DNA of 59,282 nt from an uncultured Burkholderiales bacterium. Its GTDB lineage: Bacteria > Pseudomonadota > Gammaproteobacteria > Burkholderiales > Burkholderiaceae_C. The stretch is from positions 1 to 59,282 of the forward strand of contig CAMFGY010000032.1 of assembly GCA_945952065.1 (NCBI GenBank). Reading direction: 5' to 3'. Within the stretch, counting starts at the first letter, position 1. Each line of letters begins with the position of its first letter. The notes under the pieces were generated by a model, which worked only from the letters and a program-made list of their open reading frames with translations, ran no database searches and was not told the DNA's origin. Positions 38,461 to 47,313 of this stretch are shown here, piece by piece. The translations under genes were made by a program, and so were the position numbers.

Positions 38461-39990
38461 TCAAGCGCCGAAAAGCCGCTGCCTCAATAGGGGGCTGACC
38501 CGGTAGCGCTCGCTGCGATAGGCCTCGAACAAGCCGTCCAACAAGGCCACCACCGGCGCCGCGCCCAGCAGCGCCAGCCATTCAAACGGGCCGGCAGGGT
38601 AGTTCACGCCCAGTTTCATGGCCTGGTCCGCGGCTTCGGCCTCGCACACGCCTTGCCAGACGGCGTCGGCGCCTTCATTGATCAGCATGGCGATGGTGCG
38701 GGCCACGGCCACGCCGGGCACGTCGCGCAACACCAGCGGCTCCCAACCCAGGGCGCGCCAGACCTCGGCCACAGCGGCTTGCGCCGCCGCACTGCTGCGC
38801 GGCGCAAAAGCCAGCGCGAGCGCGTCCATGCGTTCCGGCGCCAGCGGCCAGTCCATCACCGCCAATTCGGGCTGCTGCCGCTCAAACGCCAGTTGGGCGG
38901 CGCTGCGGCCCAGGCTCAGGTGCACCTCCATTCCGCCAATCCGCAAGCCCGCCCAAGAAGAATCTGTCTCACGCTCATAAGTCAGGCCTTTGTGCGTCAG
39001 CCACCCCGCCAAGGCCTCGACCACACCGCCCTGCCCCTGCAGGCTCACGCTCGGCAAGTCATGCTGCGGCGGCGCCACCGGGGCGCTGGCTTCGGGTGTG
39101 CCCACATAAAAGCCGCGCCCCACCTTGCGGCCCAGACGCCCGCCGTCGACCAGCGCTTTTTGCACCAATGAGGGCATGTAGCGCTTGTCGCCGAAATTGG
39201 CCTCGAACACCGACTGCGTCACCAGGAAATTGGTGTCGTGGCCGATCAGATCCATCAGCTCGCAAGGGCCCATGCGAAAGCCCGCGCTGCGCAGGGCCCG
39301 GTCCAGCTGGGCCGGGCTGGCGGCCTGCTCTTGCAAGAGCGCCAAAGCCTCCGCGTAATAAGGGCGGGCAATCCGGTTGACGATGAAGCCCGGGGTGGAC
39401 TTGGCGTGCACCGGGGTCTTGCCCCAGCGCCGCGCCAATTGCTCGATCACCGCGGCGACCTCGGGCGCGGTCTCGGCCCCCGACACCACTTCCACCAATT
39501 TCATCTGCGGCACCGGGTTGAAGAAATGCATGCCCACCAGCCGCGCCGGGTTTTGCATGCCATTGGCCAGCGCGGTCACGCTGATCGAGGAGGTGTTGCT
39601 GGCGATGATGGCACCCGGCGGCAGCAAGGCATCGAGCTCGCGCAGCAGCGCTTGCTTGGGCTCGAGCTTCTCCACAATCACCTCGACCACCAAGGCGGCC
39701 TCGGCCAAGGCCTGCAGCTCCTGCACAGGCTGAATGCGCGCCAACACCGCAGCGCGCTCCTCGGGCGCCATGCGGCCCTTGGCGACCCAGCCGTCCAGGG
39801 CCCGGCCTGTTTGTTCTAGGGCCGCCGCTGCCGCGCCTTCGCGCACATCCAGCAATCGCACCGCATGGCCCGCTTGCGCCGCCACTTGGGCAATGCCTGC
39901 CCCCATCACCCCGGCGCCCACCACGCCAATCAAGGCCGGCGCTTCAGCCGCCACGGCCCAAGTCTTGAGATCCTTGTTCATCATGCTCAC
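38461..39990 (-). CDS. 3-Hydroxyacyl-CoA dehydrogenase, PaaH-like
   Basis: A 509-aa enzyme oxidising 3-hydroxyacyl-CoA with NAD. The dinucleotide motif is GVVGAGVMGAGIAQ, with HFFNPVPQMKLVEVV and ARPYYAEALALL from the catalytic domain. Two C-terminal HCDH domains (about 195-290 and 410-500) match the longer PaaH/PaaC type. The frame opens on GTG at 39990; an internal ATG two codons later is an equally good start. It follows directly on the enoyl-CoA hydratase gene and is likely co-transcribed with it. Confidence 0.92.
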   Translation of the reverse strand: MSMMNKDLKTWAVAAEAPALIGVVGAGVMGAGIAQVAAQAGHAVRLLDVREGAAAAALEQTGRALDGWVAKGRMAPEERAAVLARIQPVQELQALAEAALVVEVIVEKLEPKQALLRELDALLPPGAIIASNTSSISVTALANGMQNPARLVGMHFFNPVPQMKLVEVVSGAETAPEVAAVIEQLARRWGKTPVHAKSTPGFIVNRIARPYYAEALALLQEQAASPAQLDRALRSAGFRMGPCELMDLIGHDTNFLVTQSVFEANFGDKRYMPSLVQKALVDGGRLGRKVGRGFYVGTPEASAPVAPPQHDLPSVSLQGQGGVVEALAGWLTHKGLTYERETDSSWAGLRIGGMEVHLSLGRSAAQLAFERQQPELAVMDWPLAPERMDALALAFAPRSSAAAQAAVAEVWRALGWEPLVLRDVPGVAVARTIAMLINEGADAVWQGVCEAEAADQAMKLGVNYPAGPFEWLALLGAAPVVALLDGLFEAYRSERYRVSPLLRQRLFGA

Positions 39991-40785
39991 TCAGTGTTTG
40001 CCGCCGACCCAGGCCGCTGGCCGTTTGCCCACAAAAGCGGCAAAGCCCTCGCGGGCTTCCTCGCCGCTGCGCACCCGCGCAATCGTCTGCGCCGTCAACT
40101 CGCGCACCTCGGGCGTCACCGGGCCAACTTCCAGCTGCGCCATCAATGCCTTGATCTCGGCCTGCGCCCCGGGGCCGCAGGCGAGCAGCTCATTCACCCA
40201 GTGATCAAGCGCGGCATCCAAATCCTCGGGGCTGTCCACCACCTGCTGCAGCAAGCCCATTTGCAAGGCCTCGTCCGCCGAGATGCGGCTGGCGGTGAGG
40301 GCCAGACGCCGTGCTTGGCGCGGGCCCACGGCATTGAGCAAATAGGGCCCGATCACCGCCGGCAAGATGCCAAACCGTGCTTCGCTGACCGCGAACTTGG
40401 CTTCGCGACTGGCCAGGGCCATATCGCAGGCGCAGGCCAAGCCCACACCGCCCCCCAGGGCCAACCCTTGGATGCGCGCGACCGTGGGCTTGGGGCAATC
40501 GGCCAAGCGCTGCAGCATCTCGGCAAAGCGGCGTGCATCGGCCAGATTGGCCTCTTGCGAAGCCGCTGCGGCGCGGCGCATCCATTCAATATCGGCCCCG
40601 GCACTGAAGGCCTTGCCGGCGCCGGCCAAGACCAGCACCCGCACCGCCGGATCGGCCTGGGCATGCTGCACCGCCTGGCTCAGCTCCGAAATCATCAACT
40701 CATTGAAGGCGTTGAATACCTCCGGCCGGGTCATGGTGATGCGCGCCACACCGCGCGCGTCCACCGCAATCGTCAATGTCTCCAC
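39991..40785 (-). CDS. Enoyl-CoA hydratase/isomerase family, methylglutaconyl-CoA hydratase-like
   Basis: The true start is the GTG at 40785, because AAGGAG precedes it by 7 bases; the open frame continues upstream only as an antisense shadow of the formate dehydrogenase gene. The 264-aa crotonase fold has FSAGADIEWMRRAA (oxyanion hole) and GLALGGGVGLACACDMALA. The SAGADxxWM pattern is common in LiuC-type hydratases of leucine degradation. No other liu gene is adjacent, so the substrate is open. Confidence 0.88.
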   Translation of the reverse strand: METLTIAVDARGVARITMTRPEVFNAFNELMISELSQAVQHAQADPAVRVLVLAGAGKAFSAGADIEWMRRAAAASQEANLADARRFAEMLQRLADCPKPTVARIQGLALGGGVGLACACDMALASREAKFAVSEARFGILPAVIGPYLLNAVGPRQARRLALTASRISADEALQMGLLQQVVDSPEDLDAALDHWVNELLACGPGAQAEIKALMAQLEVGPVTPEVRELTAQTIARVRSGEEAREGFAAFVGKRPAAWVGGKH

Positions 40786-40875
40786 CTGAAACTCCTTGTA
40801 ATTCGGCAAGTATCGCAGCGCCGCGGCGGCACACATGAATGCCGCGCCCGCTAGATCAAGCGGCACAATCCGCGC

Positions 40876-42603
40876 ATGAATTCCGTCATTCCCATCTATG
40901 CAGAAGGCAGCCAGCGCCCCGCCAAAGGGGGCGGTTTGCGAGGCCGCCAGGCCAGCCGTGCCGCGCTTGAAACCGTGCGCCAATTGTTGGGCGATGCGCC
41001 GCGCCGGCGCGACCTGCTGATCGAGCACCTGCACCGCATCCAAGACAGCCAAGGCCATTTGAGCGTGGACCTGCTGGCCGCCTTGGCCCAGGACATGAAG
41101 CTCTCGCAGGCGGAAGTGCATGAGGTGGCCAGCTTCTATCACCACTTCGACCTGGTCTATGAGGGCGATGCGGCGCCGGCACCGCTGAGCCTGCGCGTTT
41201 GCAATTCGCTGAGTTGCAGCATGGCGGGTGGCGCTGCGCTGAGCCAATCCTTGCGCGCCTTGCTGGCCGAGCAAAGCGGGGTGCGCGTGATCGAGGTGCC
41301 TTGCGTGGGCCGCTGCGCGCAAGCGCCTGTGGCGGTGCTGGGGCAAAAGCCCATCGAACAAGCCTCGCCCCAACAGGTGCTGAGCGCTTTGCAAGCCGGC
41401 CAAACCCAAGACCCGCTGCCCGCCTATCAAGGGTTGGCCGACTATCTGGCCCAGGGCGGCTACCGGGTTTTGGACGCCTTGCTCAGCGGCGAGCGCAGCA
41501 TTGAAGACAGCTTGCAAACCTTGAGCGACTCGGGCCTGCGCGGCCTGGGGGGTGCCGGCTTCCCCTTGGGGCGCAAATGGCACATCGTGCGTGAGCAAGC
41601 GGCGCCCCGCTTGATGGCGGTGAATATCGATGAAGGCGAGCCCGGCACCTTCAAAGACCGCCATTACCTGGAACGCGAGCCGCAGCGTTTTCTGGAAGGC
41701 ATGTTGATCGCCGCGCATTGCGTGGGCATTGAAGCGATCTACATCTACCTGCGCGACGAATACCACGCCCTGCATCAAGTCTTGCGCACCGAGATTGCCG
41801 CCCTGCAAGCGCAACGCCAAGGCCTGCCGCCGATCGAACTGCGGCGCGGCGCCGGGGCCTACATCTGCGGCGAAGAGTCGGCCATGATCGAGTCGATTGA
41901 AGGCAAACGGGGTTGGCCACGCCAACGCCCGCCTTATGTGGCCGAGCGTGGCCTGTTTGGCCGCCCCACGCTGCAACACAATATCGAGTCGCTGTTCTGG
42001 GTGCGCGACATTCTGGAGCGCGGCGCCGAGTGGTTCACCGCACAAGGTCGCCATGGCCGCAAGGGCTTGCGCAGCTTCTCGCTGTCAGGCCGCGTCAAAA
42101 AACCCGGCGTGCATCTCGCGCCCGCGGGCATCACCTTGCAAGAGCTGATTGATGAATATGGCGGCGGCATGGCCGAGGGCCACCAGCTCTACGGCTACTT
42201 CCCCGGCGGCGCCTCGGGCGGCATGTTGCCCGCCTCGCTGGCCAATGTGCCGCTGGACTTTGACACCCTGCACCCGCATGGCTGCTTCATTGGCTCGGCC
42301 GCGGTGATCGTGTTTTCTCAGCAAGACAACGCCCGCGAATTGGCGCTGAACGCAATGGCGTTTTTTGAGCACGAGAGCTGCGGCCAATGCGTGCCCTGCC
42401 GCGAAGGCACGCAGCGCGCCCATGCCTTGATGCGCGAGCCGCTGTGGGACCTGGCCTTGCTGGAAGACCTCAGCGCCGTCATGAGTGATGCATCCATCTG
42501 TGGCCTGGGTCAGGCCGCCCCCAATCCGCTGCGCTGTGCGATACGCTACTTCCCCCAAGAGTTCGCCGCAGAATTGAAGGCCGACCGAGGCCCACAAGCA
42601 TGA
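40876..42603 (+). CDS. fdh1B: NAD-dependent formate dehydrogenase beta subunit (NuoE-NuoF fusion)
   Basis: A 575-aa diaphorase subunit. The N-terminal part (about 25-160) is a NuoE-type thioredoxin ferredoxin with Cys109, Cys114, Cys143 and Cys147. The rest is NuoF-like, with the NAD/FMN motifs GLGGAGFPLGRKW and GAGAYICGEESAMIESIEGKRG. The 4Fe-4S motif is ESCGQCVPCREGTQ. The fused architecture matches the heterodimeric FDH1 type known from methylotrophs, rather than the separate FdsG/FdsB type. The stop overlaps the alpha-subunit start. Confidence 0.92.
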   Translation: MNSVIPIYAEGSQRPAKGGGLRGRQASRAALETVRQLLGDAPRRRDLLIEHLHRIQDSQGHLSVDLLAALAQDMKLSQAEVHEVASFYHHFDLVYEGDAAPAPLSLRVCNSLSCSMAGGAALSQSLRALLAEQSGVRVIEVPCVGRCAQAPVAVLGQKPIEQASPQQVLSALQAGQTQDPLPAYQGLADYLAQGGYRVLDALLSGERSIEDSLQTLSDSGLRGLGGAGFPLGRKWHIVREQAAPRLMAVNIDEGEPGTFKDRHYLEREPQRFLEGMLIAAHCVGIEAIYIYLRDEYHALHQVLRTEIAALQAQRQGLPPIELRRGAGAYICGEESAMIESIEGKRGWPRQRPPYVAERGLFGRPTLQHNIESLFWVRDILERGAEWFTAQGRHGRKGLRSFSLSGRVKKPGVHLAPAGITLQELIDEYGGGMAEGHQLYGYFPGGASGGMLPASLANVPLDFDTLHPHGCFIGSAAVIVFSQQDNARELALNAMAFFEHESCGQCVPCREGTQRAHALMREPLWDLALLEDLSAVMSDASICGLGQAAPNPLRCAIRYFPQEFAAELKADRGPQA

Positions 42604-45422
42604 GCCATCTGCATCCCAAAGAAGGTCAGCACCAGCCCGAACAAGCGGTGCGATTCCTGCTCGATGGCGTCGCCATGAGCGCCGAACCCGGCGAAACCAT
42701 CTGGAGCGCCGCCCAGCGCCAGGGCGTAGCGATCCCGCATCTGTGCCACCAAGAAGGGCTCAGCCCGGCCGGCAACTGCCGCGCCTGCGTGGTGCAGATC
42801 GAGGGTGAACGCACGCTGGCGGCCTCCTGCTGCCGCACGCCGCGCCCCAATCAGCACATCCACCTGAAGACCGAACGGGTGCAAAAAGCCCAGGCCATGG
42901 TGCTGGAGCTGCTGGCCGCCAAAGCGCCCGAGCAAGCCCACACCCGCGCCTCCGAGCTCACCCAATGGTGCGAAACCCTGGGCCTGGGCGCACCGCGCTT
43001 TGCCCGCCCCCCCGCGCCACCCGCCGCCGACCGCAGCCACCCCGCCATCAGCGTTCAACTGGACGCTTGCATCCAATGCATGCGCTGCGTGCGCGCCTGC
43101 CGCGACGAGCAGGTCAATGATGTGCTGGGCATTGCCGGCTGGGGTGCCGATACCCGCATCAGCTTCGATGCCGACGAGGCCCTGGGCGCCAGCACCTGCG
43201 TAGCCTGCGGCGAATGCGTGCAGGCCTGCCCCACCGGCGCGCTGACCCCGGCCAATGGCGCGGCCATGCAAACCGCCGATGCCGAGGTCGATTCGGTCTG
43301 CCCCTTCTGCGGCGTAGGCTGTCAGCTCAGCTACCGGGTCAAGGACAACACCATCATCGAAGCCATCGGCCGCGATGGCCCAGCCAACCACGGTCGGCTC
43401 TGCGTCAAGGGCCGCTATGGCTACGACTATGTGATGAGCGAAGAGCGCCTGCGCACGCCGCTGATCCGCCGCGCGGGCGTGGCCAAAGACCCCGCCGACA
43501 TCGGCCGCGTGCGGCGTGGCGAGCTGCCTCTGAGTGCGCTGTTCCGCGAAGCCAGCTGGGATGAAGCGCTGGACTTGGCCGCCGCCGGCCTCGCCCGCCT
43601 GCGCGACAGCCACCCGCGCGGGCCACAAAGCCCGCTGGCTGGTTTTGGCTCCGCCAAGGGCAGCAATGAAGAGGCCTATCTGTTCCAGAAGATGGTGCGC
43701 CAGGGCTTTGGCAGCAATAACGTCGACCACTGCACCCGGCTGTGCCACGCCAGCTCGGTGGCGGCCTTGCTGGAAGGCTTGGGCAGCGGCTCGGTCAGCA
43801 ACCCCGTCTCTGATGTGGAGCACGCCTCGCTGATTTTCTTGATCGGCGCCAACCCCAGCGCCAACCATCCGGTGGCGGCCAGCTTCATCAAGAATGCAGT
43901 GAAGGACAAGGGCGCCACCCTGATCGTGGCCGACCCGCGCCGCGCCCCGATGGCGCGCCACGCCCGCCACCACCTGGCCTTTCGCCCCGACACCGATGTG
44001 GCGCTGCTCAATGCCTTGCTGCATGTGATCATTGCCGAAGGCCTGACCGACCCCAACTTCATTGCCGCTCGGGTGCAAGGTTATGAGGCCTTGAAGGCCG
44101 CCGTGGCCGAATGCACACCGGAGCGCATGAGCGAGATCTGCGGCATCGCCCCGGACGTGCTGCGCGATGTAGCTCGGCGTTATGCGAAAGCGCCCAGCGC
44201 GATGATCTTTTGGGGCATGGGCGTGAGCCAGCATGTGCATGGCACCGACAACGCCCGCTGCCTGATCGCGCTGGCCATGATCACCGGCCAGATCGGCCGG
44301 CCCGGCACTGGTTTGCATCCGCTGCGCGGCCAAAACAATGTGCAGGGCGCCTCCGACGCTGGCCTGATCCCCATGATGTTGCCCAACTACCAGCGGGTGA
44401 CGCGCGAGGAGGTGCGCCAGCATTTCGAGGCGCTGTGGGCCACGCCGCTGGAGGCGCAGCCGGGCCTGACCGTGGTGGAGGTGATTCACGCCGCCTATGA
44501 AGGCCGCATCAAGGGCATGTTCATCGAGGGTGAAAACCCCGCCATGTCCGACCCCGACCTGGACCACGCCCGCGCCGGCCTGGCGCGGCTGGAGCATTTG
44601 GTGGTGCAAGACATCTTCGCCACCGAGACCGCTTTGCTGGCCGATGTGATCCTGCCCGCCTCGGCGCAGCTGGAAAAATGGGGCAGCTACACCAACACCG
44701 ATCGGCTGATTCAACTCGGCCGCCCCGCCCTGCAGCCGCCCGGCCAGGCACGCCAAGACCTCTGGATCATCGAGCAACTGGCGCGCCGCATCGGCCTCGA
44801 TTGGCGCTACTGGCAAGACGCCGATGGCGCGGGTCAACAGGCCGCCGAGGCGCCGGTGGCGCGCGTGTTTGAAGAGATGCGCTCGGTGATGGCCCCGCTC
44901 GCCGGGGTGTCGTGGTCACGGCTGGTGCGCGAGGAGGCCGTGGTCACACCCGCGCCGCGCGAGGATGAGCCCGGCCAGTCCATCATTTTCGGGCAGGCCT
45001 TTTTGACTCCGAATGGCCGCGCCCAGTTGGTGCCCGCGAGCTTCATGCCTGGCCCCGAGCAGCCCGACCTCGACTACCCGCTGGTCTTGGCCACCGGCCG
45101 TGTCTTGGAGCATTGGCACACCGGTGCCATGACGCGACGTGCGGCGACGCTGGACGCGCTTTCACCCACGCCGCTGCTTCACGTCCATGCCGAAGACGCC
45201 GCCACGCTGCGCTTGCACGAAGGCCAAGCGATACGCATCCGCTCACGCCACGGCGAGTTGCAAGCGCAGCTGCAAATCAGCCCCGAGGTTCGCCCCGGCC
45301 AGGTCTTTCTGCCCTTTTGCTATTGGGAGGCCGCAGCCAATGTATTGACCGGCAGCGCGCTCGACCCGGCGGGCAAGATCCCGGGCTTCAAGGTCACCGC
45401 CGTGCAGGTGGTGGCGCGCTGA
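42600..45422 (+). CDS. fdh1A: NAD-dependent formate dehydrogenase alpha (catalytic) subunit
   Basis: A 940-aa molybdenum- or tungsten-bis-MGD enzyme oxidising formate to CO2. From the N terminus it has a [2Fe-2S] domain (CRACVVQ), two 4Fe-4S motifs (CIQCMRCVRAC, CVACGECVQACPTG), and the Moco-proximal cluster (CPFCGVGCQLSY). The catalytic domain has Cys382 followed by His in RLCHASSV, so it is the cysteine, not selenocysteine, type. It is coupled to the beta subunit. FdhD, FdhE and a gamma subunit are not in the window. Confidence 0.94.
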   Translation: MSHLHPKEGQHQPEQAVRFLLDGVAMSAEPGETIWSAAQRQGVAIPHLCHQEGLSPAGNCRACVVQIEGERTLAASCCRTPRPNQHIHLKTERVQKAQAMVLELLAAKAPEQAHTRASELTQWCETLGLGAPRFARPPAPPAADRSHPAISVQLDACIQCMRCVRACRDEQVNDVLGIAGWGADTRISFDADEALGASTCVACGECVQACPTGALTPANGAAMQTADAEVDSVCPFCGVGCQLSYRVKDNTIIEAIGRDGPANHGRLCVKGRYGYDYVMSEERLRTPLIRRAGVAKDPADIGRVRRGELPLSALFREASWDEALDLAAAGLARLRDSHPRGPQSPLAGFGSAKGSNEEAYLFQKMVRQGFGSNNVDHCTRLCHASSVAALLEGLGSGSVSNPVSDVEHASLIFLIGANPSANHPVAASFIKNAVKDKGATLIVADPRRAPMARHARHHLAFRPDTDVALLNALLHVIIAEGLTDPNFIAARVQGYEALKAAVAECTPERMSEICGIAPDVLRDVARRYAKAPSAMIFWGMGVSQHVHGTDNARCLIALAMITGQIGRPGTGLHPLRGQNNVQGASDAGLIPMMLPNYQRVTREEVRQHFEALWATPLEAQPGLTVVEVIHAAYEGRIKGMFIEGENPAMSDPDLDHARAGLARLEHLVVQDIFATETALLADVILPASAQLEKWGSYTNTDRLIQLGRPALQPPGQARQDLWIIEQLARRIGLDWRYWQDADGAGQQAAEAPVARVFEEMRSVMAPLAGVSWSRLVREEAVVTPAPREDEPGQSIIFGQAFLTPNGRAQLVPASFMPGPEQPDLDYPLVLATGRVLEHWHTGAMTRRAATLDALSPTPLLHVHAEDAATLRLHEGQAIRIRSRHGELQAQLQISPEVRPGQVFLPFCYWEAAANVLTGSALDPAGKIPGFKVTAVQVVAR

Positions 45423-45426
45423 CACC

Positions 45427-46359
45427 ATGAGGCGCGGCATGCACGGTGCGCAAAGGCTGGCTTGGGCCGGCGCACTGTTGCTGGTGAGCTTGAAACTGGC
45501 GCACGCTCAAGGTCCGGCCAACCCTGCTCAGCCTGCGCCGCTGATCGTTCGCCATGCACTGGCCCAGGAACAACAAGCCAAAGTGCTGACCTTTGAGCAG
45601 GTCGTGCTGCGCCTGCTGCTGGACAAAACCGTGCCCAGCCACGGCCCCTATCAATTGCAAGCCACTGAAGTGGTGTCTCAGAACCGGGCCTTCTTACAGC
45701 TGGCAGCTGGCGAGCTGGACCTGCTCAGCTCCATGACCTCCAAGGAACGCGAAACGCAAGGTTTGCCGATTCGCGTTTGCCTGTACCGCGGCTTGTTGGG
45801 CGTGCGTCTGCCGATTGCGCTGACGCAGCACCGAGACAAATTCGAGGCCATCAACCAGCTGCCCCAAGCCCTGGCCCTGCGCATTGGCCAAGTGGCCGAT
45901 TGGCCAGACACCAAGGTCTTGGCCTACAACGGCTGGAAGGTGGAGCGGCTGCCACGCCTGAGCAACTTCCCCGAAATGCTCAAACGCGAGCGCATCGATT
46001 TGTTCGCCCTCGGCGCCATCGAGGTCTACCCCATCGTAGACACCATGCCCGGCCTGAGCGTGCTGGAGCAATGGGCCATTGCCTACCCTTCGGCCTTTTA
46101 CTTCTTCGTGAGCCCACACCATCCCGCCTTGGCCGAGCGCCTGCGCCGCGCCTGGGACATCGTCTTGGCAGACGGCAGTTATGAAGCCTTGTTCGAACAT
46201 TGGATGGGCCCCCAACTGGCGCGCGCACGCCTGAGCGAACGCCGCTGGCTGATACTAAAAAACCCCGACCTGCCCGCCACCGCACCGCTGCAAGATGCGC
46301 GCCTATGGCACCCGCTGGTGCGCAGCCGATTGATCAATGCAGCAAGCCCCAGCCTCTGA
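45427..46359 (+). CDS. Periplasmic solute-binding-like protein
   Basis: A 310-aa secreted protein with a signal peptide ending near AHAQG. The body resembles family 3 binding proteins: YQLQATEVVSQNRAFLQLAAGELDLLSS and YNGWKVERLPRLSNFPEMLKRERIDLFALG. It starts 4 bases after the formate dehydrogenase alpha stop, so it is likely in that operon. No transporter is near. A sensing or chaperone-like role for the operon is only a guess. An ATG 4 codons in is an alternative start. Confidence 0.75.
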   Translation: MRRGMHGAQRLAWAGALLLVSLKLAHAQGPANPAQPAPLIVRHALAQEQQAKVLTFEQVVLRLLLDKTVPSHGPYQLQATEVVSQNRAFLQLAAGELDLLSSMTSKERETQGLPIRVCLYRGLLGVRLPIALTQHRDKFEAINQLPQALALRIGQVADWPDTKVLAYNGWKVERLPRLSNFPEMLKRERIDLFALGAIEVYPIVDTMPGLSVLEQWAIAYPSAFYFFVSPHHPALAERLRRAWDIVLADGSYEALFEHWMGPQLARARLSERRWLILKNPDLPATAPLQDARLWHPLVRSRLINAASPSL

Positions 46360-46378
46360 GTGCGACGCAGTGCTGTTG

Positions 46379-46474
46379 CTGGAACGTTGAAGGTGACGTG
46401 CGGCCGGAACGCCGCAGGCGTGGAGGGAACCCAAAGCGAAGCTTTGGGCCATCACGTTGACCGAAAGGTTAGGC
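46379..46474 (-). other. Degenerate attC site at the array's far end
   Basis: Minus strand: core GCCTAAC (46468-46474) overlaps the HIT gene stop codon. Inner arms GGT-ACGTG-GGCC pair with GGCC-CACGT-ACC, with unpaired bases as seen in folded attC. A GCCCAAAGC/GCTTTGGG hairpin forms the variable tip. The opposite core reads GTTCCAG, only partly matching GTTRRRY. It marks the junction with the formate dehydrogenase operon. Confidence 0.5.
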
Positions 46475-46906
46475 CCTTGCGGCTAATTGTTCTCGTATGG
46501 CATTAACGATATGTCCATGCTCGCCTTCGGAAAAGCGGATTGCGTTTTCCCAGTCATAGAACCAAGCAGGCCTTCTACGTTTTTCTTCTGGCTCCGACAT
46601 ATATCTTGGAAAAATGTGAGCATGAAGTTCTGGCTCGGAGTTGCCGAGGATTTCGTAGTTGATGCGGAACGAGTTGGTAACGTTGAGAATTACGTCCCCA
46701 ACCAGCGCCATATCTTGAAGGTACTGCAACCGATCTTCTACTGATAGGTCATTTAGGCTGGGGACGACCGGATCAGCCAGGAGAAGGCAGTAGCCAGGCA
46801 AAAATTGAACGTCGCCGATGACTACCCAACCGGAACGTAGCTTTGCAATCACGTAAGGGTTGGTGCCAGCACGGGCAGCCGCGACACGATCTGCGATGAG
46901 AGCCAA
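46469..46906 (-). CDS. HIT-family protein (cassette gene)
   Basis: A 145-aa nucleotide hydrolase-like protein. The histidine-triad region reads ELHAHIFPR. Compared with the consensus HxHxHxxPR, the middle (nucleophile) and last His are kept, but the first is Glu. TTG at 46906 is the likely start because AAGGA lies just upstream. The TAA stop falls inside a GCCTAAC core site, typical of a gene cassette. The exact substrate is unknown. Confidence 0.8.
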   Translation of the reverse strand: MALIADRVAAARAGTNPYVIAKLRSGWVVIGDVQFLPGYCLLLADPVVPSLNDLSVEDRLQYLQDMALVGDVILNVTNSFRINYEILGNSEPELHAHIFPRYMSEPEEKRRRPAWFYDWENAIRFSEGEHGHIVNAIREQLAARA

Positions 46907-46922
46907 GGCGGTTTCCTTATGG

Positions 46923-46929
46923 GCCTAAC
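46923..46929 (-). other. attC core half-site abutting an IS1182 remnant
   Basis: GCCTAAC on the plus strand (GTTAGGC on the minus strand) directly precedes the inverted-repeat end GAAGCTGTCC of IS remnant A. The matching inner half of this attC has been lost. Confidence 0.6.
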
Positions 46930-47268
46930 GAAGCTGTCCAATAACCCCAAACCCGCATGCACCCGCACCCCGTGAGGTGGGTGTCGACTTGCAAGCGGGA
47001 AAGTCTGGGTTCATCGGTGCGTGGGTTTGAATTTGTGCGCCGCAGTTTTCTTTGGCGTCGCCTGAGCGATTGTGCCGCTTGTTGGCCGCGTTACTGGCCC
47101 CTCATTTGCCCGAGCCTCGAGTTCGAGAGCTTCTCGATGTTGTGCACCATGCAGTACAGGCTCCACTGCGTCCTGACTTCCGCTTGCCCACGATGGTTCA
47201 GTCGGCTCAGGCGTTTGTTGTGCCGCAGGTTCGCAAGCACCGGCTCCACGGTGCAGATGCGATGGCTT
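46930..47268 (-). mobile_element. IS1182-family remnant A (3' end only)
   Basis: Starts with the terminal inverted repeat GAAGCTGTCCAATAACCCC and carries the last roughly 55 codons of the transposase (ending NSRLGQMRGQ). It is nearly identical to the corresponding end of the complete copy at 50227. The similarity stops near 47268, and the 5' part of the element is deleted. Confidence 0.8.
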
Positions 47269-47313
47269 TGGAGCACGGGGCTGGCTTTGAGTTTCAAGTC
47301 CTAGAGATCTTGG

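Noticed and set aside
40786-42054. Upstream extension of the enoyl-CoA hydratase frame
   Set aside because: It is antisense to the formate dehydrogenase beta subunit; a good ribosome-binding site fixes the start at 40785.
42546-44837. 763-codon open frame opposite the formate dehydrogenase alpha gene
   Set aside because: Shadow of a high-GC coding region; no motifs, while the other strand has all expected cysteine clusters.
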